From Silurus meridionalis (Eukaryota; Chordata; Actinopteri; Siluriformes; Siluridae), in the NCBI RefSeq assembly GCF_014805685.1, contig NC_060891.1, positions 1,520,001 to 1,584,000 on the forward strand: a stretch of 64,000 nucleotides of DNA. The letters run 5' to 3'. Positions 1 through 13,426 of the stretch are shown one piece after another; position 1 is the first letter of the stretch, and the number at the start of each line of letters is the position of its first letter. The notes beneath the pieces were generated by a model. The model was not told the DNA's origin, ran no database searches, and saw only the letters and a program-made list of their open reading frames with translations. The position numbers and the translations under genes were made by a program.

Positions 1-814
1 CAGTTACAGTTACAGTTACAAATCATGAATAGTATAAGACTGTTTAAAAGATGTCTAAATCATCTAAATGCAGATCCTTCTTCATTCCTGAGAGAAGTTA
101 CAGCTTTTACACCACTGAGCCATCAGAGCTGACAGATTGCACCTTCTGCCTTCAGCATCCAGCATGAACAAAAAAAAGAGTGTTTAATAAGAAGTAATTG
201 GGTGTGTGTTTCCAGCACTACTGGTGTAGCAGGTAGCATCACAGTCTCTTGCTGTTATGGTCTGCAGGATGTTTCTTGTTTTAGTGTCAGCTTTAGGTTT
301 TCTTTTACATACTTTAAGAATAGAAACGTGAAAAGGGTTTGAGAAGAAGAACGTAGGAGGTTATAGATCCGGGAGAAAGCTGTTTGAATATATATATATA
401 TATATAGCTTTTCTAACAGAATGTTGTTGTTTTTTATAACTGTACCAAAACGAGAACTTATTGATCAAGTCACTTGCGTTTGAAATTTTCTGCTGCTGAA
501 TTGAACATGTTTCCGTGACGAGGCTGTAGTGGGTGTATCATGCTGTATTTAGCTAACTGTGCATCATAAACGCCACATTTTTGTGGGATTGATATTTTGC
601 TTTACATTCAGGACAAGTAAAGTTGTGCTCAGAACCTAAAATGTTGGTTTTTAGTGGAAACAAATCACTACACACTTGCAGTGCACATGCACATACATAT
701 TAATCCAGATGTAACAGGTTTAACTGTAACATTAGGCCCTAAAGCCAATCTGCTCACCTTTCTGTATGTGGGGATCTTTTTTTATCAGTCCACCCATTAA
801 TGGATTTGCTTTAA
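1..814. other. Upstream intergenic DNA, no gene seen
   Basis: AT-rich sequence with stops in all frames and no recognisable coding, RNA or transposon signature. It holds a short (AT)n tract near 391-406. The first bases are a short run of a CAGTTA hexamer. Confidence 0.5.
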
Positions 815-1990
815 AGTAGAGCTGCAACAACTAATCGATAAAATCGCTAATAATCGATAATGAAATTTATTGTCAACGAATGGCGTTTTTCGATTACTTG
901 GGCTGTTGAAGTTTACGTTTAGTGTGACTTCAAGAAAACAGAGTACAGGGTCAACTGGCAGAATTAACACGTGTGAGTCCCAAGTCATCCAAGGCAATAG
1001 GAGCATTTTATATTAAACGCAACAAAGAAAACTGTACCTGGAAGTTATGCATAGCGGAGCTTGTGTGGGATGGAAGTACCACACTGGTGTTACAGATGAA
1101 AGCAAAACATCAGCACAGTCAGTAAATACTGTATAATTCTCATTATGTGAAAATGATACGGTTTAATCAAGTGCTATTGTGTAAACTGTTTGTTTGCTAA
1201 CTTCGGCACTGAATCTGTTCTGCTGTGACTCGCGAGCATCAGGTTGTGCAATCGGTTCACATGCGACATGATGGATTCAATTAAAACGGTGCAAACAAAC
1301 ACTACATCTTCAAACAGCAACAATGAATGACCACATTTTTAGTCACTGTTGTGGTTTTCAGCCAATGATTATACATTTGTACACCAATGCATATTTTTTC
1401 CTTTCTTTAAATCGAACTTGTTTGCTTGCTGCATTTCTCCGTTTTATTCTTTGTCTACTACAAGAGTAACTTATGTGTTTACACGCGATTTACTGCGAAT
1501 TTACTACGTTCGAATGCTCGTTTTTAATATTTGTATATTGAATTTATGCATATATCACTTAATTATTATACAAAATTAAATTAATTATATATTCTAGATG
1601 CGTATGCAGTATATTCACAAATAAATGTCTGTGTTTTCTTGTCAACAAAAATTGTCCAAACATTGTTGTATAATATTTTATATTGACTATTTTAAGCATA
1701 ATTCTCAAATTACTATCTGCAAAATACAATATAAATGTTGATTTTACACGAATTGCTCAAATGCTGTTTTGTTTTGGTTTTTTTGTTGTAGTTTTTTTAC
1801 AGAAAGAAACAACCCAGCATGAGTGAACTCAATATGTGCCTTTTGCATTTTTTAAAGTACACTTTTATACACAAATAACCTGAATTGGAGTTTAATATAA
1901 TTATAATAAGCAAAACATAGAATTAAAAAAATGTATTTTGTATCAGATTAATCGACAAACCAATCGTCTGATTAATCCTGAACGAGATTT
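815..1990 (+). mobile_element. hAT-like DNA transposon remnant with decayed BED zinc finger
   Basis: The ends are rich in AATCGATTAATCG-type sequence (GCTGCAACAACTAATCGAT near 822; GATTAATCGACAAACCAATC near 1948), as in common fish hAT elements. Between them, 1036-1116 reads on the plus strand as a relic of a BED zinc finger: a KLC..AEL core, a serine/threonine-rich turn, then a K-x-H-x-H end. One expected cysteine is replaced by Trp and stops flank the segment, so it is dead. Assigning it to hAT is inference from end sequence plus BED finger; no catalytic domain is visible. Confidence 0.5.
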
Positions 1991-3114
1991 AAACCTGAAC
2001 GAAAAAACTTTAACGACATTGTCAGAAGAAAATGAGGAAGAAGAATAGTAAGGAAAAGTAGAGGAAAATGAACTAATAATATAATAGTGTATAATAATGC
2101 ATTTTTATAGTGTCTACTAGATAAAAGACTAAGATCCAGGTCTCAGGAGGTCTCATGAAGGTCTTGAGAGATGAAAAAAACGCTTTAGAAATCATTAGCA
2201 GTTTAAGTGATGCATATTTTGGCTTTACTTTCTGGGTGTATTCTAACAGCAAACAGAACTCACGACACATTCAACAAACCGTGGGTGTGAACGGTTTCAC
2301 TGGGATGACGAGAGAGGAAGGGAGGGAGAGCAACAAATGTTTGAGGAGAACATGTGCAAAGGCCTAGAGGAAGGTTTGTGAAACTCTCAGGTCTGGTATC
2401 TGGGTTATGATTTCAGAGACTTTTCAGTTTTCCTTTATTTCCTTTTTATTTTCCCCCCAGTTTGGGAAGTGTCCACAAGTGGAAAAAAAAAGTGAGACAG
2501 TCAAGTTTTTCCCCATGTTTTGGAGCTTCACTAGTCTTGAGATGAGGTAGATCCTTTTGGTTTTCAGAGAACACAGATAACAGAGTTCACTGGAGACTTG
2601 ACTGATCAGAAGTTGTAGTGCACAGCTCAGTTCAGCTTTATATCAGGGACAAGCTCTCCTTCCTGTGGGTTTTGATGTACTTCCTGTTCTTTCTGATGAG
2701 TAACAGTGCCATGCTTGGACTCGCCCACTGAGCAGGCACAATTGTCACAGATGCCAAGTAAAATTCTTCTTCTTCTCCGGAGCTGCACAATAAAAAGCCA
2801 CTAGCAGTGTTGCTGTTATCGAAAATGACCAAATGACTCTACGTGATGGTGGTGTTTAACGGTTCAATCCTTTGTTAGTTTTGATCCATGTGCCCTTTTT
2901 TTTTTTTTTTTTTTTTTAATATAACCATGTGAAAAGAGGACGTCGCTGCTGTTGTCGTGGCAACTGGTACAGATCAAGCGTAGGTGTAGGCTACATTTGG
3001 CTATTCATGATGTTACTAAAGTCTTGACTTGAGATGGATTTATATCTGACCGTTCGGATTGTGAACACGTCGTCCTACACTGTTACTGACTGGAGTTTTC
3101 GACCGCAGGTGGTT
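1991..3114. other. ston2: Region upstream of ston2; possible 5' UTR acceptor
   Basis: No protein match is seen. A poly-T run lies near 2897-2918. A pyrimidine-containing stretch ending in CAG at 3106-3108 could be the acceptor of a 5' UTR exon beginning at 3109, which would place the promoter further upstream. Alternatively transcription starts locally. No TATA box or CpG-rich promoter stands out, so the real start site cannot be fixed from sequence. Confidence 0.3.
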
Positions 3115-3135
3115 ATGGAGGTGTCGGTTCTGTAG
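3115..3135 (+). promoter_or_regulatory. Short upstream ORF in the ston2 leader
   Basis: ATG at 3115 opens six codons (MEVSVL) and ends with TAG at 3133-3135, 24 bases before the predicted ston2 start at 3160. Its context (GGTTATGG) has G at +4 but T at -3. If the leader covers this stretch, it could lower initiation at the main start. That is inference; transcription of this segment is assumed. Confidence 0.4.
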
Positions 3136-3159
3136 GACCGGAGCTCAGGTCTCGGCTCG

Positions 3160-3238
3160 ATGGCAGCGACTGGCAGCAGTAACGTTGGCGCTTCCCGCTC
3201 TGGGTGGGTGGCATTCAGCGATGAGTCGGTGCACACAG
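3160..3238 (+). CDS. ston2: ston2 coding exon 1
   Basis: Residues 1-26 plus one base of the next codon (phase 1). It encodes the first WVxF motif (WVAF, residues 16-19). The donor is CACACAG|GTATGT. An acidic DE pair follows the motif, as in the human start region. Confidence 0.85.
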
Positions 3239-3311
3239 GTATGTGCTTTGCAGGTAGATACATGTTCAGGGTCAGAACACATCCTCGAGTTAGCAGCTGG
3301 ATTACTGACTT

Positions 3312-3368
<57 letters not shown>

Positions 3369-4936
3369 TGTTCTCATCTGACCCTTCAGATTTTTTAACA
3401 TCATGTTTAAGCCTGTATAGCGTGATTAGTGATCACTCATTCACACAGCTTAGCTTTTTTTTTATTTAAATGGTGTTAAAGCCACAATCTGGACCGGTCC
3501 TGATCCCAATCTGTAGTGTTAAGAATGATTACACATTCTCCAGGGTTTTCTAAAGCCATCTGCATCGAGCATCTTCCATATTACTGCACATTAAAACCAA
3601 GACAAACACCAAAGGCATCTCCATCTTTATCTCCATCTCTTAAAATCGAGCTTTCTGTTCATTTAAAATGCTTTTGGAAGTATCTGAACGTTGAGAAGAG
3701 GTGTAACCGCTAACCAGATGTTTTATTACAGCTGCACTGATGCAAGGAGAAGGTCAATACATATTACATAAGCAATGAAACACTTCAGAATTATTCAAAT
3801 CAATAGCATATCCTGGTGTTTTATTCCTTTTACACCACAACACTTTACCAGCAACTGCTTTTATTATTTATTGTAGAATGTAAAGTTGCAGGTTTTATCA
3901 ATTTGATACTTACTTTTATAGTTATTGCTTTTTTATTTTATTTAATTTTACATTTTTAAATGTAATTTTAAGCCAAACTTTAGTCTTGAATAGTCTCATA
4001 TGTGCAGTAAAATAAATATTTGGGTAAGAGCTGTCAGCTTGCTGTGAGATTCCTGCTCTCTGAACTGCTGTAAAGGTGGGACTGTGTGGGAACTTCTGCT
4101 CGATTTAACTGCAAACTGCAGCCATCGGTTTTCCCTAAACTTTGTGTGTGTGTGTGTGAGTGTTCTCATCTGACCCTTCAGATTTTTAACATCATGTTTA
4201 AGCCTGTATAGCGTGATTAGTGATCACTCATTCACACAGCTTAGCTTTTTTTTTATTTAAATGGTGTTAAAGCCACAATCTGGACCGGTCCTGATCCCAA
4301 TCTGTAGTGTTAAGAATGATTACACATTCTCCAGGGTTTTCTAAAGCCATCTGCATCGGAGCATCTTCCATATTACTGCACATTAAAACCAAGACAAACA
4401 CCAAAGGCATCTCCATCTTTATCTCCATCTCTTAAAATCGAGCTTTCTGTTCATTTAAAATGCTTTTGGAAGTATCTGAACGTTGAGAAGAGGTGTAACC
4501 GCTAACCAGATGTTTTATTACAGCTGCACTGATGCAAGGAGAAGGTCAATACATATTACATAAGCAATGAAACACTTCAGAATTATTCAAATCCAATAGC
4601 ATATCCTGGTGTTTTATTCCTTTTACACCACAACACTTTACCAGCAACTGCTTTTTATTATTTATTGTAGAATGTAAAGTTGCAGGTTTTATCAATTTGA
4701 TACTTACTTTTATAGTTATTGCTTTTTTTATTTTATTTAATTTTTACATTTTTAAATGTAATTTTAAGCCAAACTTTAGTCTTGAATAGTCTCATATGTG
4801 CAGTAAAATAAATATTTGGGTAAGAGCTGTCAGCTTGCTGTGAGATTCCTGCTCTCTGAACTGCTGTAAAGGTGGGACTGTGTGGGAACTTCTGCTCGAT
4901 TTAACTGCAAACTGCAGCCATCGGTTTTCCCTAAAC

Positions 4937-4969
<33 letters not shown>

Positions 4970-7900
4970 CCCTCCCCAGGCAAGCACGGAGGCATGCAAG
5001 CCCCTGGTGTGTCCCAGCCCATTGCCGACTCCTCGTTCGGAGAAAACTGCGTCGCCGGCCCTGTGGTGCAGCAGCGCAGTAGCTGGGTGCAGTTTGATGA
5101 GAAACCCTGGACTCCATCTCCACCTTCTTCTGCTTCTCATTCTCCTCATCCGCTTCATCCGCCATCGCAGGTAAAAGGTATGACGCCTTCCGATATGATA
5201 CTGACCTGCTGATTTGTAGTAAAAATACATAATACACAACACATTGCATTTTCACCCAACGTGGAATGTTTATTTAATACCTATTTCCAGCACAAATCTC
5301 TTTGGAAGTTAGAAAGAGCTCGTAACGGAGACTCCTTCCGTAAATGTTCAGAGCAGAGATCTTTATAGACACGGTAACACACCGAGGGACGACCCTCTGT
5401 ACGTTTGCCAAGCATTTTTTTCAGTTTAGTTTGTATGTCATTCCCCTGAATCATGAGTGTAGATTACTATCTGGTGCGGAAAATGTAAACAAGATAACAA
5501 TAATATATGTATATATTTGTTAGGGTTGTAACGGCACACAAAATTCACGGTACGTATCCGTTTTTTTAACTCATGGTTCGGTTCGATGTCGGTACAGTTA
5601 AGGAGTAGAAATAAAAAAATTTCTTGTCGTTTTATATTAATGCAGTTTATTGTTATTAACATTTGTGAACAACAGTTTACATTTTTTCAACTTTTTTAAA
5701 TAAATTGCCTGCTTAGTTTAAATAAAAAAAACAAATATATCAAAATATAATAAATCAAATTAATTGAATACACTTTTTATTATATTGGTTAAATTGAATG
5801 ATCGAATAAATAGCCATATATTATATTGATTAAATGAAATAAAATGAAATAGTACATTTGTTAGACTCCATTTGGATAATACAGATATGTATGTATATAT
5901 ATGTGTGTGTGTTTTACATTATTAAACAATTTTTAATTTTCTAAAGATATGTTCTACTTAACCGTGCTACTTATTAAAATTTTAACTTTAACAATCATGT
6001 ATCTTAAATGCATACATTTATTTATTTATCCATTCAATTTATTTTTCATTCTTTCACTCTCGCTCTTCACTGCACGTAAAAACAATTACTGCATTTTTTA
6101 TTATTGAATCATTGAATTTGTGTTCCGTTACACCCCATGTATATACATTTACAGCAAATTAACAAAATGCTATACCTTAAATTTCTGTATTATTCTGAGA
6201 GTTTGTACTTAAACAGTGTACATGTGGGTGAAAGTGGTGCATGAGTGGATGAGTTTAAACCCCTGGGGTCCATTGTGGAAAATAATGGAGAGTGTGGTAG
6301 AGAAGTGTGAGCAGAGTGCAGGCAGGGTGGAGAAGAGTGATAGCAGGAGGGAATTGGGATAGAAAGCAGTCTGCAGAAGTGAAAGGGAAAGTTTGTAAGA
6401 CTGTAGTAAAACCTGTAATGCAGAGGTGGACCTGAAGGTGGCGATGCTGAGATTTTTATTGAGAGTGACGAGGATGGACGGGATTATAAACGAGTTTATT
6501 TAAGGAACAATGCGTGTAGGACGTTTTGGAGAGAAGGTGAGGGAGGTAAGATTGAGATGGTTTGGTCAAGTGCAGAGGAGGCACATGGGGTATATCGGTA
6601 GAAGAATGAGGATGGAGCCACCATGCAGGAGGAAAATAAAAAGGCCAAGGAGGAGGTTGTGGTGAGACATGCAGACATGCAGGTGATTGCCTTGAAAGAT
6701 GCAGATGTGGTGAGCCCTAATGAAAGCAGCCGAAAGAAGAAGAAGAAGATCCTTTCTACTTAAAAACAAACAAAAAGCCCATGAAAAGCTTCAGATCTAA
6801 GAGAATGTCAAAGCAGGTGCAAATAACTTCTACAGTTTATACCTTAAATACGTTCTCTCTATAGAAGTATCTATAAACACACTCTCAGGCAGTCAGGAAG
6901 CAGTTAAACAAATTCAGTACACTCATGCTGTGTAGTCCAGTAGCTTGTCTTGAGAGATGTGACGCTCCATCACTTCTCCCTCAGGCACTTTGGAAACGAG
7001 TGCAGGCAGAGAGATAAACTCAGCGTGGCGTTAATGAGAACGTTTCGGCTGTCTGAGCGCTGCTGTTTCCCCGTGCTCTCGGAGCCACTCGGCAGCCTGG
7101 CAGACACCGCGGCTTCGTCTGACACACCACAACGGCCTCGCTTGCTTCACATCGTGATCATTTATCTATTTGAAGGGGGGGAAAAAAACACTTCTACATT
7201 GTTTGTATTACTTTGTTTTCACAGTAAAAAAGTATTGTGTAATTTTACATGCTTTCTTTCAGTTTTTACCCGGAAAAAAAAAGATATTTTCTAAAAATAA
7301 CAGCATTTACTGGCACTGGATTTTCAGTGAGAGAAAAATTTTTGATTTGATTCTATCGGGCATAAGAGCACTGTGCAGTTTAAAGATGGTAAGATTAATC
7401 GATTCGCATCGGCATACAAGTTAACTGTCATGCGTTACATATACATATACAATTATATCTACTATACTTGTATTATTTAGAAAGTGACCAATAATTTGTA
7501 ACCAATATTTTCTATGTAGATCGATTTCTCTTTACCGCTACTGCTACGTGAATTTGATGAATCACAACACTACAGAGGCCGAGGCGTGTCCTGAGAGTCA
7601 CATAGAATACAGATTAACATGGCAGAGGTAGAGCTGCATCTTCCTGCGGCACAACAGGAAAAAACACCTGGTTTAATTTCAGCTTTTTTTCTTTTTTATT
7701 GCAGTACAAAGGTGTGTGTGTGTGAAAGGGGTCGTGCGTTAGAGGTCAGAAGGTACTTAAGTAAATTGATTATTTGCTGTCTGTCTGAACCAAAGAAATA
7801 AAAGTAAATTGCAGAGAATAATTTCTTTTCATCGCATCCTATTGTGTTTGATCACATTTAGGGCTGAAAGGATTCTTTAAGTGATTTGAATACAAATACT

Positions 7901-10097
7901 TTTTTTTTCAAAAAATCTATTATTTGCCTCAATGCTTCATTTAGTCCATTTAAATGCACACGGAGCATTGTGTTTCACCACGGACCATTATTACTGATGC
8001 ACAACCTGCTAAACTCTGGGAACTCTCTGGACAGGTAAACACAGAAGAAGCTAAAGAATGAAAAATTTGACACCACCATCAACACCACCACCAAATAACA
8101 CATGGAACATTTTGTGTCCCCACGGACCATTATTTTTGACGCACCACCCACTTAACTCTTTAGCGCTCTGGACAGGTAAACACAGAATGAATAATGGAGA
8201 AGATTCAGGCCAAAGAAAACGACTTTGTTTCCTAAGTTTGGAATAATTTCAAAATAAGACATAGAAATGATGTAATATGGCAAATAAATGCACTAAATGG
8301 TTTAGTTTTCACTGATATACTTGTGTGCAATTTCAGCAATAAAAATCTAATACAAACGAAGGAAAACAAATTACTTGTTTATTTTCAGAGACCCGTCATT
8401 GCTCTGACATAAAGAAAAATACTTTTTATCCGATTACTCGATTAGTCGAAGGAGTAATCGGTGGAATACTTGATTACTAAAATAATCGATAGCTGAAGCA
8501 CTATTCACGTTGTGTTGAATCTATCATCAAAATCGGATCGCACTGCATCGTAATATAGGGGATCGTATCGCACGCCATCGGTAGCTGCTTCATATGTATC
8601 TTTAATGTATCGTATCGTTGATACGAATCACATCGGCCTCAGTTATGGAGCTTCGCATCCCTCCTGCAAAAAAATGAGGCCATTATGTATATGTATTATG
8701 TACTATTACTGTATGTATTATACAGTATGGATGTTGAATTGTAATTTTAAATGAAAGAATGCAGTAAATCATTGATAAGCCGCTGTCATATAGTAAGAGC
8801 AATAAAACCCTTTGGGATATCTGCTGTTATGGACAAATCACTGTCCAGTCCAGCGTGATACAGAGCGCTTTATTACCGAGAGTTATGTTTTTATAGCTGT
8901 TTGACTGCACCTCGTGTCTCTTCCTGTAGAGCGCAGAGCACGGAGTATCGATCGCGTAATCTCGCTCACAGCGCTCACGCCGTCCACAGCGCTCACAAAT
9001 TACCCAAGTGTGGGATGCCGGAGACGCCAGGTTGCCATGGCGACCTCCATAAATCACTCCATCTGCTAAAGCATTGTAAGAGGAAATGCAACAATAGGAG
9101 TCGTGCGCTTATTCCATTAGCGTGGATTACGGAGGAAAAATGACCCTTTCAAGAGAACGCTGACGAGATTAATGGCATCTGAGAGTTAGAGTAAGCGTAA
9201 GAGGCTGTTCTCGTGAGGAAATACATCTATAAGTACAATCTTGATATGACCCTATAATTACAAAAGCTGACTGACATAAATCAGAATTCTCATATCAGGA
9301 TAAAAAATATATGCACAGCCCACAAGGAGATGATGGCTTTAAATTCATTTGGGTTCGTTTGGGTTTAGATTGTGTACAATTGGTACAGCTTAAAAAAAAA
9401 ATTAAATAAAGAAATCACCCAGGTATGAATTGCACTGACTTGGTGCAAAAAAAGTTCAAATGTTGCATGTTCTTGCACATTTTCTATAGAATCCAAGTGT
9501 GATTTCTTCTAAGCAGTGTGTGAATTGAGTCAAGTCTTATGGGGTCCCCAGTTGTTGTGTAATTCATATATTTTTTTCCTAAAATAATCTTGGGGACCCC
9601 CCTAAGTCTATTTTTTACTTGTCATGGGGGGTCCCTAATGCCTTATAGGGGGTCCCAGGATCCCCTCAGTCCCCCCCTTCTCAATTCAAGCACTGCGTCC
9701 AAGGAACTGCACAAGATAAAAAGCGCATCAGGTTTTCGACTAGGCCCTGTGAAACTGCGTTATTTACTGTTTCAATACAAATGGAGCCTGTGGGTTTGTT
9801 GACGCTTCTGCGCAATATTTGTCTCGGTTAATAAAGCCAGGCTGAGAGATCAGGCTCTATTACACAGTAATTCAGAACAAAAGTCCTCTCGTGCAATGGC
9901 ATTTACAGCGGTGCTAATTAAGAACGCAGAGCTGATTGATTGCAGCGGCGCTTAATCGGCTCGATACCCATCAGCACACGCTTCGCTCTCTCACCCGGGA
10001 TGCGTAATCCATTTGTTGAAACACTCGTCTCTCTCCCACTGTGAATATTTAATCGTCTCTGTTTGTAATTCAATGATCACACCTGTTTGGTATGGAA

Positions 10098-10143
<46 letters not shown>

Positions 10144-13100
10144 TTGCAAGGTCTCTAAGGCTTTAACATGCATGATCCTGGTCCCGTGTACTGCTCGTGT
10201 ATAGGAGGCATTATATAATTATGGGTAATGGACTCTTGCATGTTCAGAAGGTGTTGATAAATTTTCTAGTTATTGTTTTTGTTATAATAAGTTATTACTT
10301 CTATAGTAACAGCTCATTCTTTAAAATAAGAAATGAAAGTAAAATCTTTGGGTTTTAGTGGTTTTCCTGACTTGCAGTTTCTCAGGAACATGCTAAACCT
10401 TCTTTTTTTGAGGGAGAGAGAAACAGAGAGAGGGAGGTGAGAAAACTACTGTTTTAGCTGAAACTCTATGTCATAAGAAGTCCGGTGAGTCGTAACTGTT
10501 GAAAATTGTGTGGTGTAAAAGGAATACAATCGCCTCAAGACCTGGAAATAACCAACATCTGGGTGGTAACAGTAATTTTAGAATCTGTAATTGAACGTGA
10601 TGCAAAATAACACCAGGTTCAGGATCTGTAATGAAAAACCCAACAATGTATTATTATTATTTATTAATTTATTTATTAAAGGTCGTCAGTGGATTTTACT
10701 GATACCGATAGCTAGGTTGGATCATACTAGCCGATAACCAAATAAGCAACCCATAGTTTTTAAAATGGATACTTTAATTTAAAAAAAAAACTTTCCATGT
10801 AAATAGTCCTGAACTTTATTATAAAATAAAAAAGTACAGAATCCAAAAATTTGATAAATAAAATAAATTAGTTCTCTTAATAAATACCGTTCTATAAATT
10901 ATAAATGCTATTTAATAAATATAACAGTGCTCTCTGTTCAGCACGTGTTTCATGTTTAAAAACAAAACGACAAAACAACACGTGGCATCAGTTATTTGCC
11001 TCTAGAGGCTGCTCTAGGAATGACAGCGGACTTTCTCAGCCACTCCAGCAACCCGGAAAAACCATCACATGTATTTTTGCCGTTAGTTCCAGTAATCAAC
11101 CATCGGTGCTGATGAATCGTTTGACCTCTATTTTTTATATCTACCTCTTAAAGCGCTTCCACATTTGAAGGTATAATTTGTCTTGACATGTTGTGTTTCA
11201 GGTCTCAGACACAGCGTGTGTTCCACAGCCAGTTTCTGGAGCTCGGCTCCCCCCTCCGAAGGCGCTCCATCTGAGGAGCTGAGCTCAGCGAGCATGGACG
11301 CCTCGTCCTACGACCTGCCGTCTCCCAGCACAGAGGAACCTCCGAGTCACAGTACCTCCCCTCTACACTCACCCCGTGAGTACAACCAGAAAACAGCAAT
11401 GCATTTCAGGTTAAAGAACCGAGAATCTTGTTGTAAATAAAGTCCAAGTGGGGAAAACATTAACACATGCACATGCTCTTTCTTGAATCAACAAAGTGGT
11501 AATTTTTATTTCTAGTCATGGACCCAATTAACTGTAAAATAAATTCCTATTTAATATGGACTTATTTCATGAACAATATTTAAACGTTTTGATTATATTC
11601 TTAGTTTTCTCAAAACATTATGCTTGGACCCCTAAAGAAAAAAAGTCACTGTGGGTTCCTTGGATCTACAGAGCTGTTGAGTTCTCACTTGTCAGAAGGT
11701 GTGTGTTTAGTTTAATAAACGTCTGACACAAGTGCAACTCTAAATAACATGTTTCTAATAACATGCTCACTCCATTAGGTTATTGTTTGTACAGTAATAA
11801 CTCATGCAGAGGGACTTTGAACAATGGACAAGCATGATGAGATATTTATTTAACATTTAGGGACGAGTCTCTAGTGTCCACTCTCCAGAAGAGTTGCTTG
11901 TTGTTGTAAAATAAAAAATATTTTCATGGTTTCAGCAGCATCAGCTCCAAGCTGAGTTTTCTTATCAGGATTTTTGTGACCTCTTGGTGGCTCTGAGCCA
12001 CTCCCAGGGCGTGTGAGTCGAGTGTTTGCCAACACCGATTTCATGATTCATGCTTCTAAAGCCCTCGAGGCTGGAGTGAAGCTCAGGGACCGAGGTGAAA
12101 CAAAAGTGTGAGTGAAACTGCCAGGCAGTCCTGGGGAAAAAGCCGTCAGCTTGATGTTAAAATGATGGATGATCTGGGAAGCACAAATTCTGCTGGCCCC
12201 CTGACAGGTGTTCCTCTGACGCTCCCCTCGGGTGAGTAATGAGCGCCGTGCAGCAGCGCCGTGCAGCAGCGCCGGCCTGATTGCAGTCAGAAATCTCTCT
12301 CTCTCTCGTGCGTACGCTGAGGTAATTCACCGCAGAGCCGTTAGTACAGACGACCGATCCATCTGCGCTCAACCTCAGCCGCCCGGCATGCGCACGCTCA
12401 GAGCAGGGTTTCTATGGAGACGGGAGACGGGCGAGGCACTTTGACAAGTTTTATTTATTAAAACGCAGCCGGAGTCGTTCCTCCTCCTGGAACACTGAGA
12501 CATCACTGCTGGAAGGAACGTGACCTTGAGAAAATGGAATATATTGCATTTAATGCATTAATTGTGATAGTTACTGTTGACATTTTGTGAAACCATACAA
12601 TTTTTAAAATAAATAAAATGTTGCCATGTATTACATTTTTGATTCGGTTTGACTCGGCTTGTTCGAGCGTCGCTTGGAGCTCGGGTGTAAACGAGTCTGA
12701 GCTTGAATGAGTTTGATTATGATTTGCATCAGATCCTGTTTATTAGCTGGTTTAAATCTTTTAAATTGTACTGCGATAAGACGACATTTACCGTATTAAA
12801 ATTGAAACAAAATTGCAAATTTAGTGAAATCTTATATCGATATGATAAATGCAGAGTGGCGCAGGGAAGCGACAGCGACCTCGTTTCGAACCCCGTTGGT
12901 TATATTGGAGCAGTGGAGTGGTGCACAACGAGCGTTCGATTCCTAACTTGTCAACATAATCGTATCGCATCTGTTCATGCAGTTATATATTGCATGCAAT
13001 TATATATCATGGGTTCTTTTAAAGACACAGCATGATCAAGATGGCAGCCCGAACAGCCTCGATAGTCTCTGGTGCGTGGGCTGTTCAACACCACAATCCA

Positions 13101-13380
13101 CAAACATAGCTGGTACAAACATCACCATTCTTATGAAGGCTTTTACATTGAACACTCATGGATTAGATAAATACTATGAACTTTATACGAGTTAGATGTT
13201 TTGAACTCAGGTCTTTGTCCAGGTGTCAACATTCACATGTAGAAAATATCATGCAGGTCCTGAGCGTCTTCCTTTTAATTCTGTTTCTTTTCACTGCCCC
13301 TAAATACCACCATGGTGGTGTGTGTTTTGTGAATGAAGGTGTGGATTTGTGTGTGAAAGTGCAAGTCGTGGTGTGTGTGT

Positions 13381-13426
<46 letters not shown>

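Larger units (their letters stand above)
3239..4979 (+). other. ston2: ston2 intron 1
   Basis: A 1.7-kb intron made almost wholly of two near-identical ~790-bp copies, each bordered by (TG)n. It ends in the pyrimidine-rich acceptor TTTCCCTCCCCAG, directly after a (TG)n tract. No coding content is seen. Confidence 0.8.
5178..11201 (+). other. ston2: ston2 intron 2
   Basis: A 6-kb intron filled with mobile DNA: a TIR element at 5522, an RTE 3' end at 6235, a nested MITE pair at 7383-8660, (CA)n at 10100 and a MITE at 10678. The stretch 8661-10099 shows no recognisable feature apart from a GGGTCCC-rich patch at 9540-9680. Confidence 0.75.

Noticed and set aside
3075..5255. Several 60-140 codon frames on both strands around the (TG)n tracts
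   Set aside because: They are translations of TG/CA repeat (Cys-Val or Thr-His runs) or shadows of ston2 exons 1 and 2 in other frames.
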